Assembly: GCA_959607715.1 (NCBI GenBank)
Contig: CAUHNN010000008.1
Span: forward strand, 1 to 64,000
Direction: 5' to 3'
Origin: an uncultured Eggerthella sp.
GTDB taxonomy: Bacteria; Actinomycetota; Coriobacteriia; Coriobacteriales; Eggerthellaceae
Length of the DNA: 64,000 nt
Shown: in pieces, positions 36,671 through 53,126 of the stretch
Layout: the number at the start of each line of letters is the position of its first letter
Numbering within the stretch: the first letter of the stretch is position 1
Notes under the pieces: generated by a model
Told to the model about the DNA's origin: nothing
The model's database searches: none
Seen by the model: the letters and a program-made list of their open reading frames with translations, nothing else
Program-made: the position numbers and the translations under genes

Positions 36671-37615
36671 TCACTCGCCCGCAGCACGCTCGAGGATCAT
36701 GCCCTGGAGGATGTCGGATTCGCTCACCGTGAAACGATCAAGCCCAAGAGCGGCAAGCACCTCCTGAAGGATGACGCTGCCCGCGACGATCACGCCGGCG
36801 CGCTTCGGCTCAAGGCCGACAATGAGCTTGCGCTGCTCGAGGGGAACCGATGCGAACGCTTCGTGGACGCGATCGAGCGTAGCCCGATCGACGACGGTGC
36901 CCTGGACACGCTCGGGGTCGTAGCGCACCATGCGGCGATCGACCGAAACGATGCTCGTCGCCGTGCCCGCAACGGCCACCATCCGATCAGGTAGGCACCC
37001 TAACCGGTAGGCCTCTTCGAAAACAGGATCGAACTCAGAGGCTATCCACCTGCGCGCTTCGACGATCTCGCGATCGACGGGAGGGTCCATCGAAAGAAAA
37101 CGCTCGGTGACGCGGCGGCATCCGATGTTGAAGCTGTGCGCGAACATCGGCGCTTTGCCGGCCTCGCCGAAAACGACCTCCGTGGAGCCTCCGCCGATAT
37201 CGACCAGGGCGATGCTCTGCCCCTCAAAGCCCCGTGAAGCGCCCTTGAACGACAAACGCGCCTCGGTGTCCCCATCCACAACGTCGACGAAAACCCCCAG
37301 ATCAGCGAGGCGATCGACGAGAACCGACGCGTTTGACGCATCGCGGCAGGCGCTCGTCGCAACGGCCACAAGAGGTATCTCGCAGCCTTCGCTCAGAGCA
37401 AGGCCATCGACGATCGAGCGGTATTCAGCGATTCGGGAAACGGCGCGGTCAATGGCATCCAGACGAAGGAGGCCGGTTTTGTCGACCCCGATCCCTAGAT
37501 TCACGATTTCGCAGCGGCGCGCCAGCTCGCGAAGATCCCCATCGCGCACCTCGGCGACGAGAAGGCGGCACGTGACCGTGCCGATGTCTATGGCTGCAAC
37601 GCGCTTACGCTCCAT
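36671..37615 (-). CDS. Ppx/GppA phosphatase family protein, second copy
   Basis: The 314-residue protein has phosphate-1 motif IDIGTVTCRLLVA near 8-20, VDIGGGSTEVVF near 143-154 and the AGTATSI motif near 213. This is the actin-fold arrangement of exopolyphosphatase/pppGpp phosphatase. It is only distantly similar to the copy at 15871-16812, so the two probably have different roles. The start at 37615 overlaps the FtsB-like gene by 11 bases, the same arrangement often seen for ftsB and ppx in Actinobacteria. It could hydrolyse polyphosphate or pppGpp. Confidence 0.88.
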   Translation of the reverse strand: MERKRVAAIDIGTVTCRLLVAEVRDGDLRELARRCEIVNLGIGVDKTGLLRLDAIDRAVSRIAEYRSIVDGLALSEGCEIPLVAVATSACRDASNASVLVDRLADLGVFVDVVDGDTEARLSFKGASRGFEGQSIALVDIGGGSTEVVFGEAGKAPMFAHSFNIGCRRVTERFLSMDPPVDREIVEARRWIASEFDPVFEEAYRLGCLPDRMVAVAGTATSIVSVDRRMVRYDPERVQGTVVDRATLDRVHEAFASVPLEQRKLIVGLEPKRAGVIVAGSVILQEVLAALGLDRFTVSESDILQGMILERAAGE

Positions 37616-38504
37616 AGCCGAACACCACGTCGAGGATGCCGGAATACCACGTGCTCGGCGCTGCGACATCGCCTTCCTCGACCGGATAGGCGATGTCGTC
37701 GGAATCGGTGTCGGTCGGCGTGACCGTCACCCCTTCGACGGTAGCGGTGTGCTCGTCTTTGCGCATGAGCCCTAGATCGGAGCGCGCCCGATCCTCGATG
37801 CCCTCATCGGTGTTGAGGTAATCGACACGCGCCTGCATTTCCTGATTGTAGGAAACGAGTTCGTCGTATTCCGCTTGAAGCTGCTGGAGATGACGAGTCT
37901 CGTTGTAGTAGTTCGCACACGGGGGGTAGAGCATGACGCAAGCGAACGCCACCACGACCGTGACAGCGAGCGCACGCATGGCGAGCTGCGAAGGCGAAGC
38001 GAACGCGGAGAGCAGGCTCGAGATCGAGAAACCGAACGAAGAGCGCTCTTTGGCCGAAGTCTGCATGCGGGCGGACTTCCGATGCGTTCCGCCCATACGC
38101 ATCTCGTACACGGCGGCACGGCTCGCCTCAGGAGCGTCGACCCTCGCCCGTTCGCGCTCCCGCTTGCCTATCGTCCTGTCGTAGGCGCGCTCCGCCTTGA
38201 CGGATCGAAAGCGTTTTCTGATCTCATCGGCGAACGCGGCATTCGCGCCCGCCTGGCGGGCGCGAGGACGAAAATCCCCTTCGACTCCACGACGATCGGC
38301 GACTGCGCGAGGACGCCGAGAGTCACGCGACGAGCGGTCAACGCGGCGCGATGCGGTCTCGACGCGCGAAGATCGCCGCTCGTCGACGCGAGGAGCGGCA
38401 TGACGCGGCGCCGCATGGGAAGGACGCGAAGCGCGCACGTGACGAGAAGAGCCCTCATGGGCTCTGACCTCGTCAAACGACAATATATTCGCTCTGCGCG
38501 TCAC
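37605..38504 (-). CDS. FtsB/DivIC-family septum formation initiator with a long Arg-rich N-terminus
   Basis: The C-terminal 150 residues have one transmembrane helix (MRALAVTVVVAFACVML), a short coiled coil and the conserved ARSDLGLMRKDE block. This is the arrangement of DivIC/FtsB proteins of the division septum. Before the helix lie about 150 residues rich in Arg, Ser, Ala and His, of unknown function and probably disordered. The start is uncertain. A good extended -10 at 38571-38579 makes the longest frame (GTG at 38567) unlikely. GTG at 38504, with AAGGGA about 11 bases upstream, is my choice. The end overlaps the second ppx/gppA gene. Confidence 0.75.
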   Translation of the reverse strand: MTRRANILSFDEVRAHEGSSRHVRASRPSHAAPRHAAPRVDERRSSRVETASRRVDRSSRDSRRPRAVADRRGVEGDFRPRARQAGANAAFADEIRKRFRSVKAERAYDRTIGKRERERARVDAPEASRAAVYEMRMGGTHRKSARMQTSAKERSSFGFSISSLLSAFASPSQLAMRALAVTVVVAFACVMLYPPCANYYNETRHLQQLQAEYDELVSYNQEMQARVDYLNTDEGIEDRARSDLGLMRKDEHTATVEGVTVTPTDTDSDDIAYPVEEGDVAAPSTWYSGILDVVFGYGA

Positions 38505-38570
38505 GAAAAGACATATCCCTTCGGCATCTGGGTTCGATTGAGTAGTGCGGGTAATGCTGAAAGTCACTCA

Positions 38571-38579
38571 ACTATACCA
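38571..38579 (-). promoter_or_regulatory. extended -10 promoter of the FtsB-like gene
   Basis: On the minus strand the sequence TGGTATAGT is an extended -10 (TG, G, TATAGT). Transcription would start near 38564, which argues for a start codon downstream of that point. Confidence 0.6.
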
Positions 38580-38610
38580 CAGCCCATCGGCCCCGAAATA
38601 AGGAGCCCAA

Positions 38611-38642
38611 AAGAAAAGAAGACCACACAAATGCGGTCTTCT
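38611..38642 (-). terminator. terminator of yebC
   Basis: On the minus strand AGAAGACC and GGTCTTCT form an eight-bp stem with a ten-base loop, followed by TTTCTTTT. It lies 48 bases after the yebC stop codon. Confidence 0.88.
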
Positions 38643-38690
38643 CCCCAGTACCTGCGAGGATCCGCGCAGGCGTATTTTCCTCAAGCGAGA

Positions 38691-39488
38691 TTAGTCCTCG
38701 GCCAAAGCCTCGGCGATCTCGTCGGTGATGTCCATGGCGTGATAGACGTTCTGAAGGTCTTCGAGCTCTTCAAGCTTATCGATAAGGCGCATGACCTTCT
38801 TGGCGTCCGAGACGGAAACCTCAGCGGGAGTAGTGGGCTCCATGATGAACTCGGCGCCCTTCACGATGATGCCCTGCTCCTCGAGTCCCTTCTTAACGGA
38901 CATGAGGTCGGTCGGCGCGGTGTAGACGATCCACTCCTCGTCGGCGTCTTCGTAGTCGCTTCCGCCGGCCTCGGCGACAGCGAGCATGAACTCGTCTTCA
39001 TCGACCGCGTTTTCTTTGTCGGCGACCTTCTTTTCCTCGCTCTTGATGATCTTCTCGACGAGGATCTGTCCCTTGCGCTCGAACTGGAATGCGACAGAGC
39101 CCGAGGTGCCGAGGTTGCCGCCGTGATGGTTGAACGCAGCACGAACATCGGCAGCGGTGCGATTGCGGTTGTCGGTCAAGGCTTCGCAGTAAACGGCTAC
39201 GCCACACGGACCGTACCCTTCGTAAACGACCGTTTCGTAGTTCGCGGCATCCTTGCCGGAGCCGAAGGCCTTGTCGATAGCGGTCTTGATCTTATCCTTG
39301 GGAAGAGAGTAGCTCTTCGCCTTGTCGATCGCAGCCGCAAGGGATGCGTTGTTGTCGGGGTTGGGGTCGCCGCCTTCCTTGGCTGCAACGGTGATGTTGC
39401 GGGAAAGCTTAGAGAACAATGCGGAACGCTTGGCGTCCTGGGCCGCCTTACGATGCTTGGTGGTAGCCCACTTTGAGTGCCCTGACAT
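38691..39488 (-). CDS. yebC: YebC/PmpR-family transcriptional or translational regulator
   Basis: The 265-residue protein starts with the hallmark GHSKWATTKHRKAAQDAKR and contains GGDPNPDNN, YEGYGPCGVAV and NRNRTAADVRAAF. These blocks define the YebC/PmpR family, which acts on transcription or helps ribosomes at poly-proline stretches. It is about 20 residues longer than usual owing to an acidic insert (about 160-185). ATG at 39488 follows GAAAGGTATGG. It is divergent from an SpoU methyltransferase gene and ends at its own terminator. Confidence 0.95.
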   Translation of the reverse strand: MSGHSKWATTKHRKAAQDAKRSALFSKLSRNITVAAKEGGDPNPDNNASLAAAIDKAKSYSLPKDKIKTAIDKAFGSGKDAANYETVVYEGYGPCGVAVYCEALTDNRNRTAADVRAAFNHHGGNLGTSGSVAFQFERKGQILVEKIIKSEEKKVADKENAVDEDEFMLAVAEAGGSDYEDADEEWIVYTAPTDLMSVKKGLEEQGIIVKGAEFIMEPTTPAEVSVSDAKKVMRLIDKLEELEDLQNVYHAMDITDEIAEALAED

Positions 39489-39635
39489 ATACCATACCTT
39501 TCGAATGCGTGATAATCCAACTGGGCATTTTAGCATACGAAAGGGGGAGCGTTTCGCAAGACCACGACAGTCTCCACGGAAATACAGGAGCCCCTTGCGC
39601 AAGGTTCCACCGGAGAAACCTGCCTGTGCGCTCTT

Positions 39636-39644
39636 TGCTACACT
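39636..39644 (+). promoter_or_regulatory. extended -10 promoter giving a probably leaderless mRNA
   Basis: TGCTACACT is an extended -10. The expected transcription start is at about 39651, only one or two bases before the ATG at 39653. No ribosome-binding site precedes the start codon. Confidence 0.55.
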
Positions 39645-39652
39645 AAGCGATC

Positions 39653-40534
39653 ATGACCATGCTCCTAACAGATCCACAAGACCCGCGGCTGTCGGTGTTC
39701 TCCTCCATGACCGACAGCGAGCTTCGCGATCCCAAGCAACTCATCGGCCTCGCACGCACGACCGGCGACGCGAACGTGATGAGGGGCATATTCATCGCGG
39801 AATCCCGCAACGTCATCGAGCGGGCCATCGCCTCCGGCTGCCTGCCTTTCGCCATCGTCTCCGAAAACCGATGGCGAAAGGCAGCAGAGCAGATCGCCGA
39901 GGAAACGTCAGCCCCCACTCTTTTCGTGGGAACGCACGCTCAGGTCGCCGCCATCACCGGCATCGAACGGACGAGAGGGCCACTTGCCGCATTCTACCGC
40001 CCCGAGCCGCTTGATCCCCGCGCGCTGATCGAAGGCTCCCGACGCGTCGCCGTGCTCGAGAACATAGCGAACCATACCAACGTCGGCGCCATCTTCCGCT
40101 CGGCCGCCGCCTTGGGAATCGATGCGATCCTCGTGACGCCTGGATGCCACGATCCCTTCTATAGACGAGCCGCCCGCGTATCGATGGGCACGGTGTTCCA
40201 GGTTCCCTGGGCGCGCATCGGAACATCCGCCGATTGGGCGAACGAAGGAATCGACCTGCTGAAGAAGAAAGGATTCACCACCGCCGCACTCGCGCTCGAA
40301 GAGAATTCCCTGCGATTGCAAGACCCCCGCATCGCGCATGCCGACAGGCTCGCTCTCGTCCTGGGCACCGAAGGCGATGGGCTCATGGCGAGCACCATCG
40401 CAGCATGCGATCACACCGTCATGATTCCCATGGCGCACGGAGTCGACTCCCTCAACGTCGCCGCCGCGAGCGCCGTCGCATTCTGGGAAACCTGCGCCAG
40501 AGACGTCTCGGCCTTCCCGCCAACCGGGCGCTGA
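39653..40534 (+). CDS. SpoU/TrmH-family RNA 2'-O-methyltransferase
   Basis: The 293-residue protein has an N-terminal RNA-binding-like region (about 1-115) and a SPOUT methyltransferase domain. Its knot motifs are ENIANHTNVGAIFRSAAALG (motif 1), LVLGTEGDG (motif 2) and IPMAHGVDSLNVAAA (motif 3). These enzymes methylate ribose 2'-OH groups of rRNA or tRNA with S-adenosylmethionine; the target is unknown. The start has no Shine-Dalgarno sequence and lies at the predicted transcription start. The gene is alone on the plus strand between yebC and glmM. Confidence 0.92.
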   Translation: MTMLLTDPQDPRLSVFSSMTDSELRDPKQLIGLARTTGDANVMRGIFIAESRNVIERAIASGCLPFAIVSENRWRKAAEQIAEETSAPTLFVGTHAQVAAITGIERTRGPLAAFYRPEPLDPRALIEGSRRVAVLENIANHTNVGAIFRSAAALGIDAILVTPGCHDPFYRRAARVSMGTVFQVPWARIGTSADWANEGIDLLKKKGFTTAALALEENSLRLQDPRIAHADRLALVLGTEGDGLMASTIAACDHTVMIPMAHGVDSLNVAAASAVAFWETCARDVSAFPPTGR

Positions 40535-40550
40535 CAGCTCCCTCGACATG

Positions 40551-40585
40551 AAAAAGCGGGCCCTCCCACTGCGAGAGGACCCGCT
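40551..40585 (-). terminator. terminator of the hisE-glmM genes
   Basis: On the minus strand AGCGGGTCCTC and GGAGGGCCCGCT pair (with wobble) around an eight-base loop, followed by TTTTT. It lies 33 bases after the glmM stop. In the plus direction there is no T run, so it serves mainly glmM. Confidence 0.85.
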
Positions 40586-40617
40586 GACGCTTCAAGAGGG
40601 CAACCTGAACGGCAAAT

Positions 40618-41958
40618 CTAGACGCCTTGCTCCTTTTCGACGACCGCTGCGATGGCGCTGGCGACGCGATGAGCCTCTTCATGGGTAGCCGCCTCAACCA
40701 TAACGCGGACAAGAGGTTCCGTGCCGCTTGGACGCACGAGGATTCGACCGCTCGAAGCGAGCTCCTCTTCGCTCTTTCGGATGGCCGCGGCGATCACGTC
40801 GTCCTCGAGAGCCGCCGCCTTGTCCCTTACCTGGACGTTGATCAGCTCCTGCGGGAAGCGCTTCATCACGCTAGCCGTCTCCGAAACGGGGCGCCCGTGG
40901 CGCACGCACGCCGAAAGGAACTGGCATGCGGTAACCAAGCCGTCGCCGGTGGAATTGTGGCGCAGGAAGATCATGTGGCCACTCTGCTCGCCGCCGAGAG
41001 CGTAGCCGCCCGCCCTCAGCTGGCCGAGAACGTAGCGATCGCCCACCTGGGTCTGGATGACGTCGATGCCGGCCTCTTCCATGCAGCGAACGAAGCCCAG
41101 GTTGCACATAACCGTCGAAACGACCGTATTGCTCGGAAGCATACCGCGATCTTTCAAGTCGAGCGCGCATACGGCCTCGACGACATCGCCGTCGATTTCC
41201 CCGCCGTTTTCGTCGACGAACATGACGCGATCGGCATCCCCGTCGTGGGCGATGCCGATGGAGGCGCCCGTCGCGGCGACGAGGTTCTTTAGCGGATCAA
41301 GGTGCGTCGATCCGCACTTCACGTTGATATCGGTGCCCGTGAAGTCGTCGTTGATCGCGATCACCTCCGCACCGAGCTCTTCGAGGGCGCGCTGCGTCGT
41401 GAAAGAGGCCGCGCCGTGGCCCGTATCGAGTGCGATCTTCATCCCTTCGAAAGAGATCCCCTCTTCCCGAACGATCTCGACGGCATGATCGATGTAGAGC
41501 TCGCATGCGTTCTCGACGGCAACGACGACCCCGACTTCATCGCCTCGGGGAAGGTCGTGGCTCGAAGGGCCCCCCTTCTCAACGAACGCCTCGATGGACT
41601 CCTCGACAGCGTCGGGAAGCTTGAATCCCTGACCGTCGAAGAATTTGATCCCGTTGTACTCGGGCGGATTATGCGACGCGCTGATGACGATGCCGCCGTC
41701 GGCGCACAGCTCCCTAACGAGAAACGCCACGCCCGGCGTCGGGATGATCCCGGCCGCAAGCACCGTCCCGCCGCGACTCATGATGCCCGCATTGAGAGCC
41801 GCTTCGAGCATGTCCCCCGAAAGACGCGTGTCTTTGCCGACCACGATCGTCCTGCCGAGGAACTCAACGGCCGCCTGACCGAGCTTGAAGGCGACGTCGC
41901 AGGTTAGTTCGGTGTTGGCAACGCCACGCGCGCCATCGGTACCGAAGAGCTTAGCCAT
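40618..41958 (-). CDS. glmM: phosphoglucosamine mutase
   Basis: The 446-residue enzyme interconverts glucosamine 6-phosphate and 1-phosphate, supplying GlmU for UDP-GlcNAc synthesis. It begins with KLFGTDGARGVAN, has the phosphoserine loop ISASHNP (Ser95), the metal loop DGDADR near 240, the sugar loop GGEQSGH and the phosphate loop RPSGTEPLVRV. All active-site loops are complete and the length is normal. It follows hisE by 12 bases and ends at a terminator. Confidence 0.97.
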   Translation of the reverse strand: MAKLFGTDGARGVANTELTCDVAFKLGQAAVEFLGRTIVVGKDTRLSGDMLEAALNAGIMSRGGTVLAAGIIPTPGVAFLVRELCADGGIVISASHNPPEYNGIKFFDGQGFKLPDAVEESIEAFVEKGGPSSHDLPRGDEVGVVVAVENACELYIDHAVEIVREEGISFEGMKIALDTGHGAASFTTQRALEELGAEVIAINDDFTGTDINVKCGSTHLDPLKNLVAATGASIGIAHDGDADRVMFVDENGGEIDGDVVEAVCALDLKDRGMLPSNTVVSTVMCNLGFVRCMEEAGIDVIQTQVGDRYVLGQLRAGGYALGGEQSGHMIFLRHNSTGDGLVTACQFLSACVRHGRPVSETASVMKRFPQELINVQVRDKAAALEDDVIAAAIRKSEEELASSGRILVRPSGTEPLVRVMVEAATHEEAHRVASAIAAVVEKEQGV

Positions 41959-41970
41959 GGTAAACCCTTT

Positions 41971-42393
41971 CTACTCAACGTGATTGCCGCGGTTGATGTG
42001 CCCCTTCTTCAGCAGCACCACCCCGCCGCGCAGCGCGATCTCGTCTTCGGTCATACGAGAATTGAGCTCAGCCGCGAATTCATCGAGGGAAATGCCCACG
42101 CGCTCAAGAAGAACCATGAGATGATAGACGACGTCGCCCGCTTCGTAGCGAAGGTGATCGACCTCGGCCGAGTCCCCCTCATTCGCGACGACATCCTTGG
42201 CCGCAAGCGTCGTCTCGTGGGCCTCTTCGACGAGTTTCTTCAGCAAGACGTCGATATCGCCTTCGAGAAGACGGTAGGTGTAGCTTCCCTCCCCCGCCGA
42301 CCTGCGGTCATGAATGGTGCGGGACAGAGATTCGAGCGATGAGCCGATCTGGCTTTCCGGCGCCGGTCGATCATCGGAGTAGTACGTTTTCAT
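41971..42393 (-). CDS. hisE: phosphoribosyl-ATP pyrophosphatase
   Basis: The 140-residue protein belongs to the MazG-like all-alpha NTP pyrophosphatases. The HisE motifs KKLVEEAHETTLAAKD and YEAGDVVYHLMVLL hold the acidic metal ligands. It hydrolyses phosphoribosyl-ATP in the second step of histidine synthesis. It is a stand-alone HisE, not fused to HisI, and has an N-terminal extension of about 20 residues. No other his gene is nearby. It lies just before glmM. Confidence 0.9.
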   Translation of the reverse strand: MKTYYSDDRPAPESQIGSSLESLSRTIHDRRSAGEGSYTYRLLEGDIDVLLKKLVEEAHETTLAAKDVVANEGDSAEVDHLRYEAGDVVYHLMVLLERVGISLDEFAAELNSRMTEDEIALRGGVVLLKKGHINRGNHVE

Positions 42394-42457
42394 GTTTAAT
42401 TCCCTCTCGATTATTCAGATACCGTCTAGAATAACGCACCTTCCGGGTGCTTCATTT

Positions 42458-43759
42458 CTAGAGCTTCGCCAGAATGGCATCGCGGGCTCGGCAGGTCTCG
42501 TACTGCGCCCGCTCGACGTCGATCGTCGGATAAGCCCCGTCGCGATACGCCACCGAACCGTCGACCATCGTGAGAACGACATCGCTTCCCTGGGCGGAAT
42601 AGACAAGGTTACTCGCCGCGCTGCCCAGAGGCTGCATCCAAGGCGTGTCGACATCGAGAACGACCAGGTCGGCTCGACAACCCTCCTCGATGCATCCGCA
42701 ATCGGTCCTTCCCTGGGAAAGCGCACCGCAGCGCGTCGATGCGTGGATGACGTCCTCAGCGGAAAGGCCAACAGGCGTGCAATCGCTTGCGCGCTGCATG
42801 AGAGCGAGGAGGTACATGTCGGAAAACATGTTGTGGTTGTTGTTGCTCGCGACTCCATCGGTACCCAAAGCCACGTTCACGCCAGCAGCGCGCATGGCGG
42901 CGACATCGGCGATCCCGCTGCCAAGCTTCGCGTTCGAAGCGGGGCACGTGGCGACGAATACGCCCTTTTCGGCCAGAATCGCGAAATCCCCTTCCTCGAG
43001 CCATACGCAATGCGCTGCCGTGGTGGGGGCATCGAAAAGGCCGCAGTCAGCCAGATAGCGCACGGGGGTCTTGCCATCATGGCGCTCCTTGCATGCAGCG
43101 ACCTCCGATGACGTCTCGCTCACGTGGACCTGCATGCGCAGACCCTGATCGAGCGTCGCTTCGGCCAGCGTGCGGACGATTCTCTCAGTCGAAGTGTATT
43201 CGGCATGGAGGTTGTAATCGACGAGAAGTCGGCCGTCTGCGGCACCATGGTATTCACGAACGAGTCTCTCGTTGAGGAAAGCATGGGGCAGATCGGCATA
43301 GGAAGCGTCGGGGTCGAAGCAGATGACGCTATCCCCGAGATTGCACTTGATCCCCGATTCGATGATCGCGCGCGCTCGAGCGTCGGAGTGATAGTACATA
43401 TCGGAAAACGAAACGACCCCGAAGCGCAGCATCTCGGCTATGCCGAGAAGAGACGCATAATAGGCGTCAGAGTCCTCGATGAGATCCTCGAACGGAAAGA
43501 TCGCCTCGTTGAGCCAACGATCAAGGGGGAGGTTCTCTCCCCGTCCGCGCAAAAGCGTCATCGGCACATGGGCATGGGCGTTGTACAAGCCAGGCATGAG
43601 AAGCTTCCCGCTTCCGTCATAGCGCTCATCGTAGGAGCCCGACGGAGCATGGTCGCCGATGTAGTCGATGCGACCTTCGCTCACGCCTACCCATCGATGG
43701 TCGAAGGCCGTGCCCCGATGATCAACCATCGAGATATCCTCGAAAAGAAACGAGCCCAT
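42458..43759 (-). CDS. amidohydrolase, probable 5'-methylthioadenosine/S-adenosylhomocysteine deaminase
   Basis: The 433-residue protein is a member of the metal-dependent amidohydrolase superfamily (TrzN/MtaD/ATZ group). The metal site is complete: NAHAH, a central histidine in VHVSET, AAHCVWL and GTDGVASNNNHN. The substrate Glu/His set matches deaminases of MTA, SAH or adenosine; the exact substrate is inferred. It follows rpoC on the same strand, separated by 117 bases that contain a perfect hairpin. A weak hairpin (42436-42450) follows it. Confidence 0.87.
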   Translation of the reverse strand: MGSFLFEDISMVDHRGTAFDHRWVGVSEGRIDYIGDHAPSGSYDERYDGSGKLLMPGLYNAHAHVPMTLLRGRGENLPLDRWLNEAIFPFEDLIEDSDAYYASLLGIAEMLRFGVVSFSDMYYHSDARARAIIESGIKCNLGDSVICFDPDASYADLPHAFLNERLVREYHGAADGRLLVDYNLHAEYTSTERIVRTLAEATLDQGLRMQVHVSETSSEVAACKERHDGKTPVRYLADCGLFDAPTTAAHCVWLEEGDFAILAEKGVFVATCPASNAKLGSGIADVAAMRAAGVNVALGTDGVASNNNHNMFSDMYLLALMQRASDCTPVGLSAEDVIHASTRCGALSQGRTDCGCIEEGCRADLVVLDVDTPWMQPLGSAASNLVYSAQGSDVVLTMVDGSVAYRDGAYPTIDVERAQYETCRARDAILAKL

Positions 43760-43807
43760 AGAGCCCCCTTTCCCTGGTGCAGCAGACGAGATGCACCCAG
43801 ATACGAA

Positions 43808-43834
43808 GCACGCGCCCCGAGAAGGGGCGCGTGC
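43808..43834 (-). terminator. GC-rich hairpin after rpoC
   Basis: GCACGCGCCCC and GGGGCGCGTGC form an 11-bp perfect stem with a five-base loop, 43 bases after the rpoC stop codon. There is no T tract after it on the minus strand, so termination may be weak or factor-dependent and the amidohydrolase gene may be reached by read-through. Confidence 0.6.
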
Positions 43835-43876
43835 GGTAGTTCATTCGCTTTCACGCGATGCGAAAGACGCGTGCGC

Positions 43877-51787
<7,911 letters not shown>

Positions 51788-51842
51788 GAGTCGTTTCCTC
51801 CTTCGGTGCAACCGGTCATCTGGTAAAAAGACACAATTTAAT

Positions 51843-51871
51843 AAAATACGACGGCTCCCCTTACCCGTCAA
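51843..51871 (-). promoter_or_regulatory. rpoBC promoter
   Basis: On the minus strand TTGACG (51866-51871) and TATTTT (51843-51848) are separated by 17 bases. Transcription would start near 51836, giving a leader of about 50 nt. ACACAATT (51831-51838) and AATTGTGT (51886-51893) form an inverted pair around the promoter. The 180-base gap (51788-51968) has no other feature. Confidence 0.8.
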
Positions 51872-51968
51872 GGGAAAAAAGTTTCAATTGTGTTCTTATT
51901 ATGTGCTTCGAAAAACAGTTCCCGTTTTCGGCTGCCACCGCGCTGAAAGCCCGGAGTCCTCCACCCCC

Positions 51969-52886
51969 TTATAGCAACGACAGCTGCTGAGGTTTGAAAT
52001 CGTATTCGCGAAGAACCGCACCCTCCACGAGCTCGACCTCGTGCGACTCCCAGTCTTTCAGGGGCACGACGAACAGCGCGCCGGCCTGCTCGAAGACAAT
52101 AGACGAACCGATCATCCCAACGCAGAGCCCCGAGGCGATGCCCCCTGCCTCATCTACGCGCTGAAGTCGATCGTGGGCAGGAGACGGACCTGCGAAGTAG
52201 TACCGGGACAGATCGATCGGCTCCTCGGGAACGAAACCTGCCCCGCGGATCTCCTCACGGTGCCCAAGGCCGTCGAGCACGCGCGCAAACACCTCGAGCG
52301 TTTCCGCGAAATCGTAGCGCTGCCCGCACAAGAGCTCTTCCTTCTTGGACGCGCGCATGGTTTCGACGATGCCGCTCTGCGCCACGAGCGCCGCCTCGAG
52401 ACGACGCGCCGCGTAAGCGTCCTCGAAGCGACCGACGATGCACGCGGCGCGGGCCCCCTGCTCAAGCAGACGGGACAAACCGCGATGCGCGCCGCAGATG
52501 CCCGCCTTCACGTAGGAGGGAGAGAAGTACGCCAGGTACACGACATGCGGCCTCTCGTTGTAGGCGCGCTGCTGAGGGGAGATGAAATCGGCGTTGTAGA
52601 ACGAAGGGTTGAAACCCGTCGCTCTGCGGCATTCGGGGCACATCGTATCGCGGGAGTCCTCAGGGAGCGCTTCGTCGAAGGGGCAGGGCATGTTCGCATG
52701 GGTCTCGAGATCATGCCGCCCCACGCATCGACGCGTCGCTAAGCACTTGAGCGAAAACGTCCTCCCCCTCACGTCGAAGCGCACCTGCCCACCGCTTACG
52801 CGGTCATTCAGCAACAAGAATGGTCCCGCCTCGTCGCATCCATGCCCCGCCATGATGGCACGCACTCCCTGATTGAATCCATCCAT
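51969..52886 (-). CDS. DUF2797 family protein
   Basis: The protein of about 305 residues matches the DUF2797 family. It has CVGRHD, a PCPF pair and MCPEC, suggesting a structural zinc, followed by HVVYLAYFSPSYVKAGI and RLLEQGARAACIVG blocks. This second part looks like a GIY-YIG-type fold, but the catalytic residues of nucleases are not evident to me. The function is unknown. ATG at 52886 is preferred, with AAGGA nine bases upstream; a GTG six bases earlier is possible. It is transcribed towards rpoB; its leader contains a 14-base palindrome (52910-52923). Confidence 0.75.
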   Translation of the reverse strand: MDGFNQGVRAIMAGHGCDEAGPFLLLNDRVSGGQVRFDVRGRTFSLKCLATRRCVGRHDLETHANMPCPFDEALPEDSRDTMCPECRRATGFNPSFYNADFISPQQRAYNERPHVVYLAYFSPSYVKAGICGAHRGLSRLLEQGARAACIVGRFEDAYAARRLEAALVAQSGIVETMRASKKEELLCGQRYDFAETLEVFARVLDGLGHREEIRGAGFVPEEPIDLSRYYFAGPSPAHDRLQRVDEAGGIASGLCVGMIGSSIVFEQAGALFVVPLKDWESHEVELVEGAVLREYDFKPQQLSLL

Positions 52887-53075
52887 GAGCACACATCCTT
52901 ATCGTGAAAGTCGCTCGAGCGACCATGAAGCGAACTACGTATACCGGGAAATGATATACGGCAAGTAGCATATTTAGGGACATGATTTTCCCAAGCGGCA
53001 CCGATCCGTGAACGCGTCCCCCAACCAGGAAACGCCGCTCAACCAGAAGGCCGAAGCGCCAAGTGCCCCCACGCA

Positions 53076-53107
53076 AAGGAAAAGCCCGCATAAGCGGGCT
53101 TTTCCTT
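53076..53107. terminator. terminator of the secDF-DUF1292 genes
   Basis: AAGGAAAAGCCCGC and GCGGGCTTTTCCTT form a 14-bp perfect stem with an ATAA loop. It follows the DUF1292 stop codon by 20 bases. It could act in both directions. The gap to the DUF2797 gene (52887-53075) holds nothing else clear. Confidence 0.9.
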
Positions 53108-53126
53108 GAAATTCGATCTCGAGCGG

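Noticed and set aside
36671..38504. The second ppx/gppA and ftsB-like genes considered as a special division-polyphosphate system
   Set aside because: An ftsB-ppx pair is common in Actinobacteria; the 11-base overlap is ordinary operon packing.
52910..52923. Palindrome GTCGCTCGAGCGAC before the DUF2797 gene, considered as an operator
   Set aside because: Only 14 bases and in a leader of unknown use; nothing else supports a regulator site.
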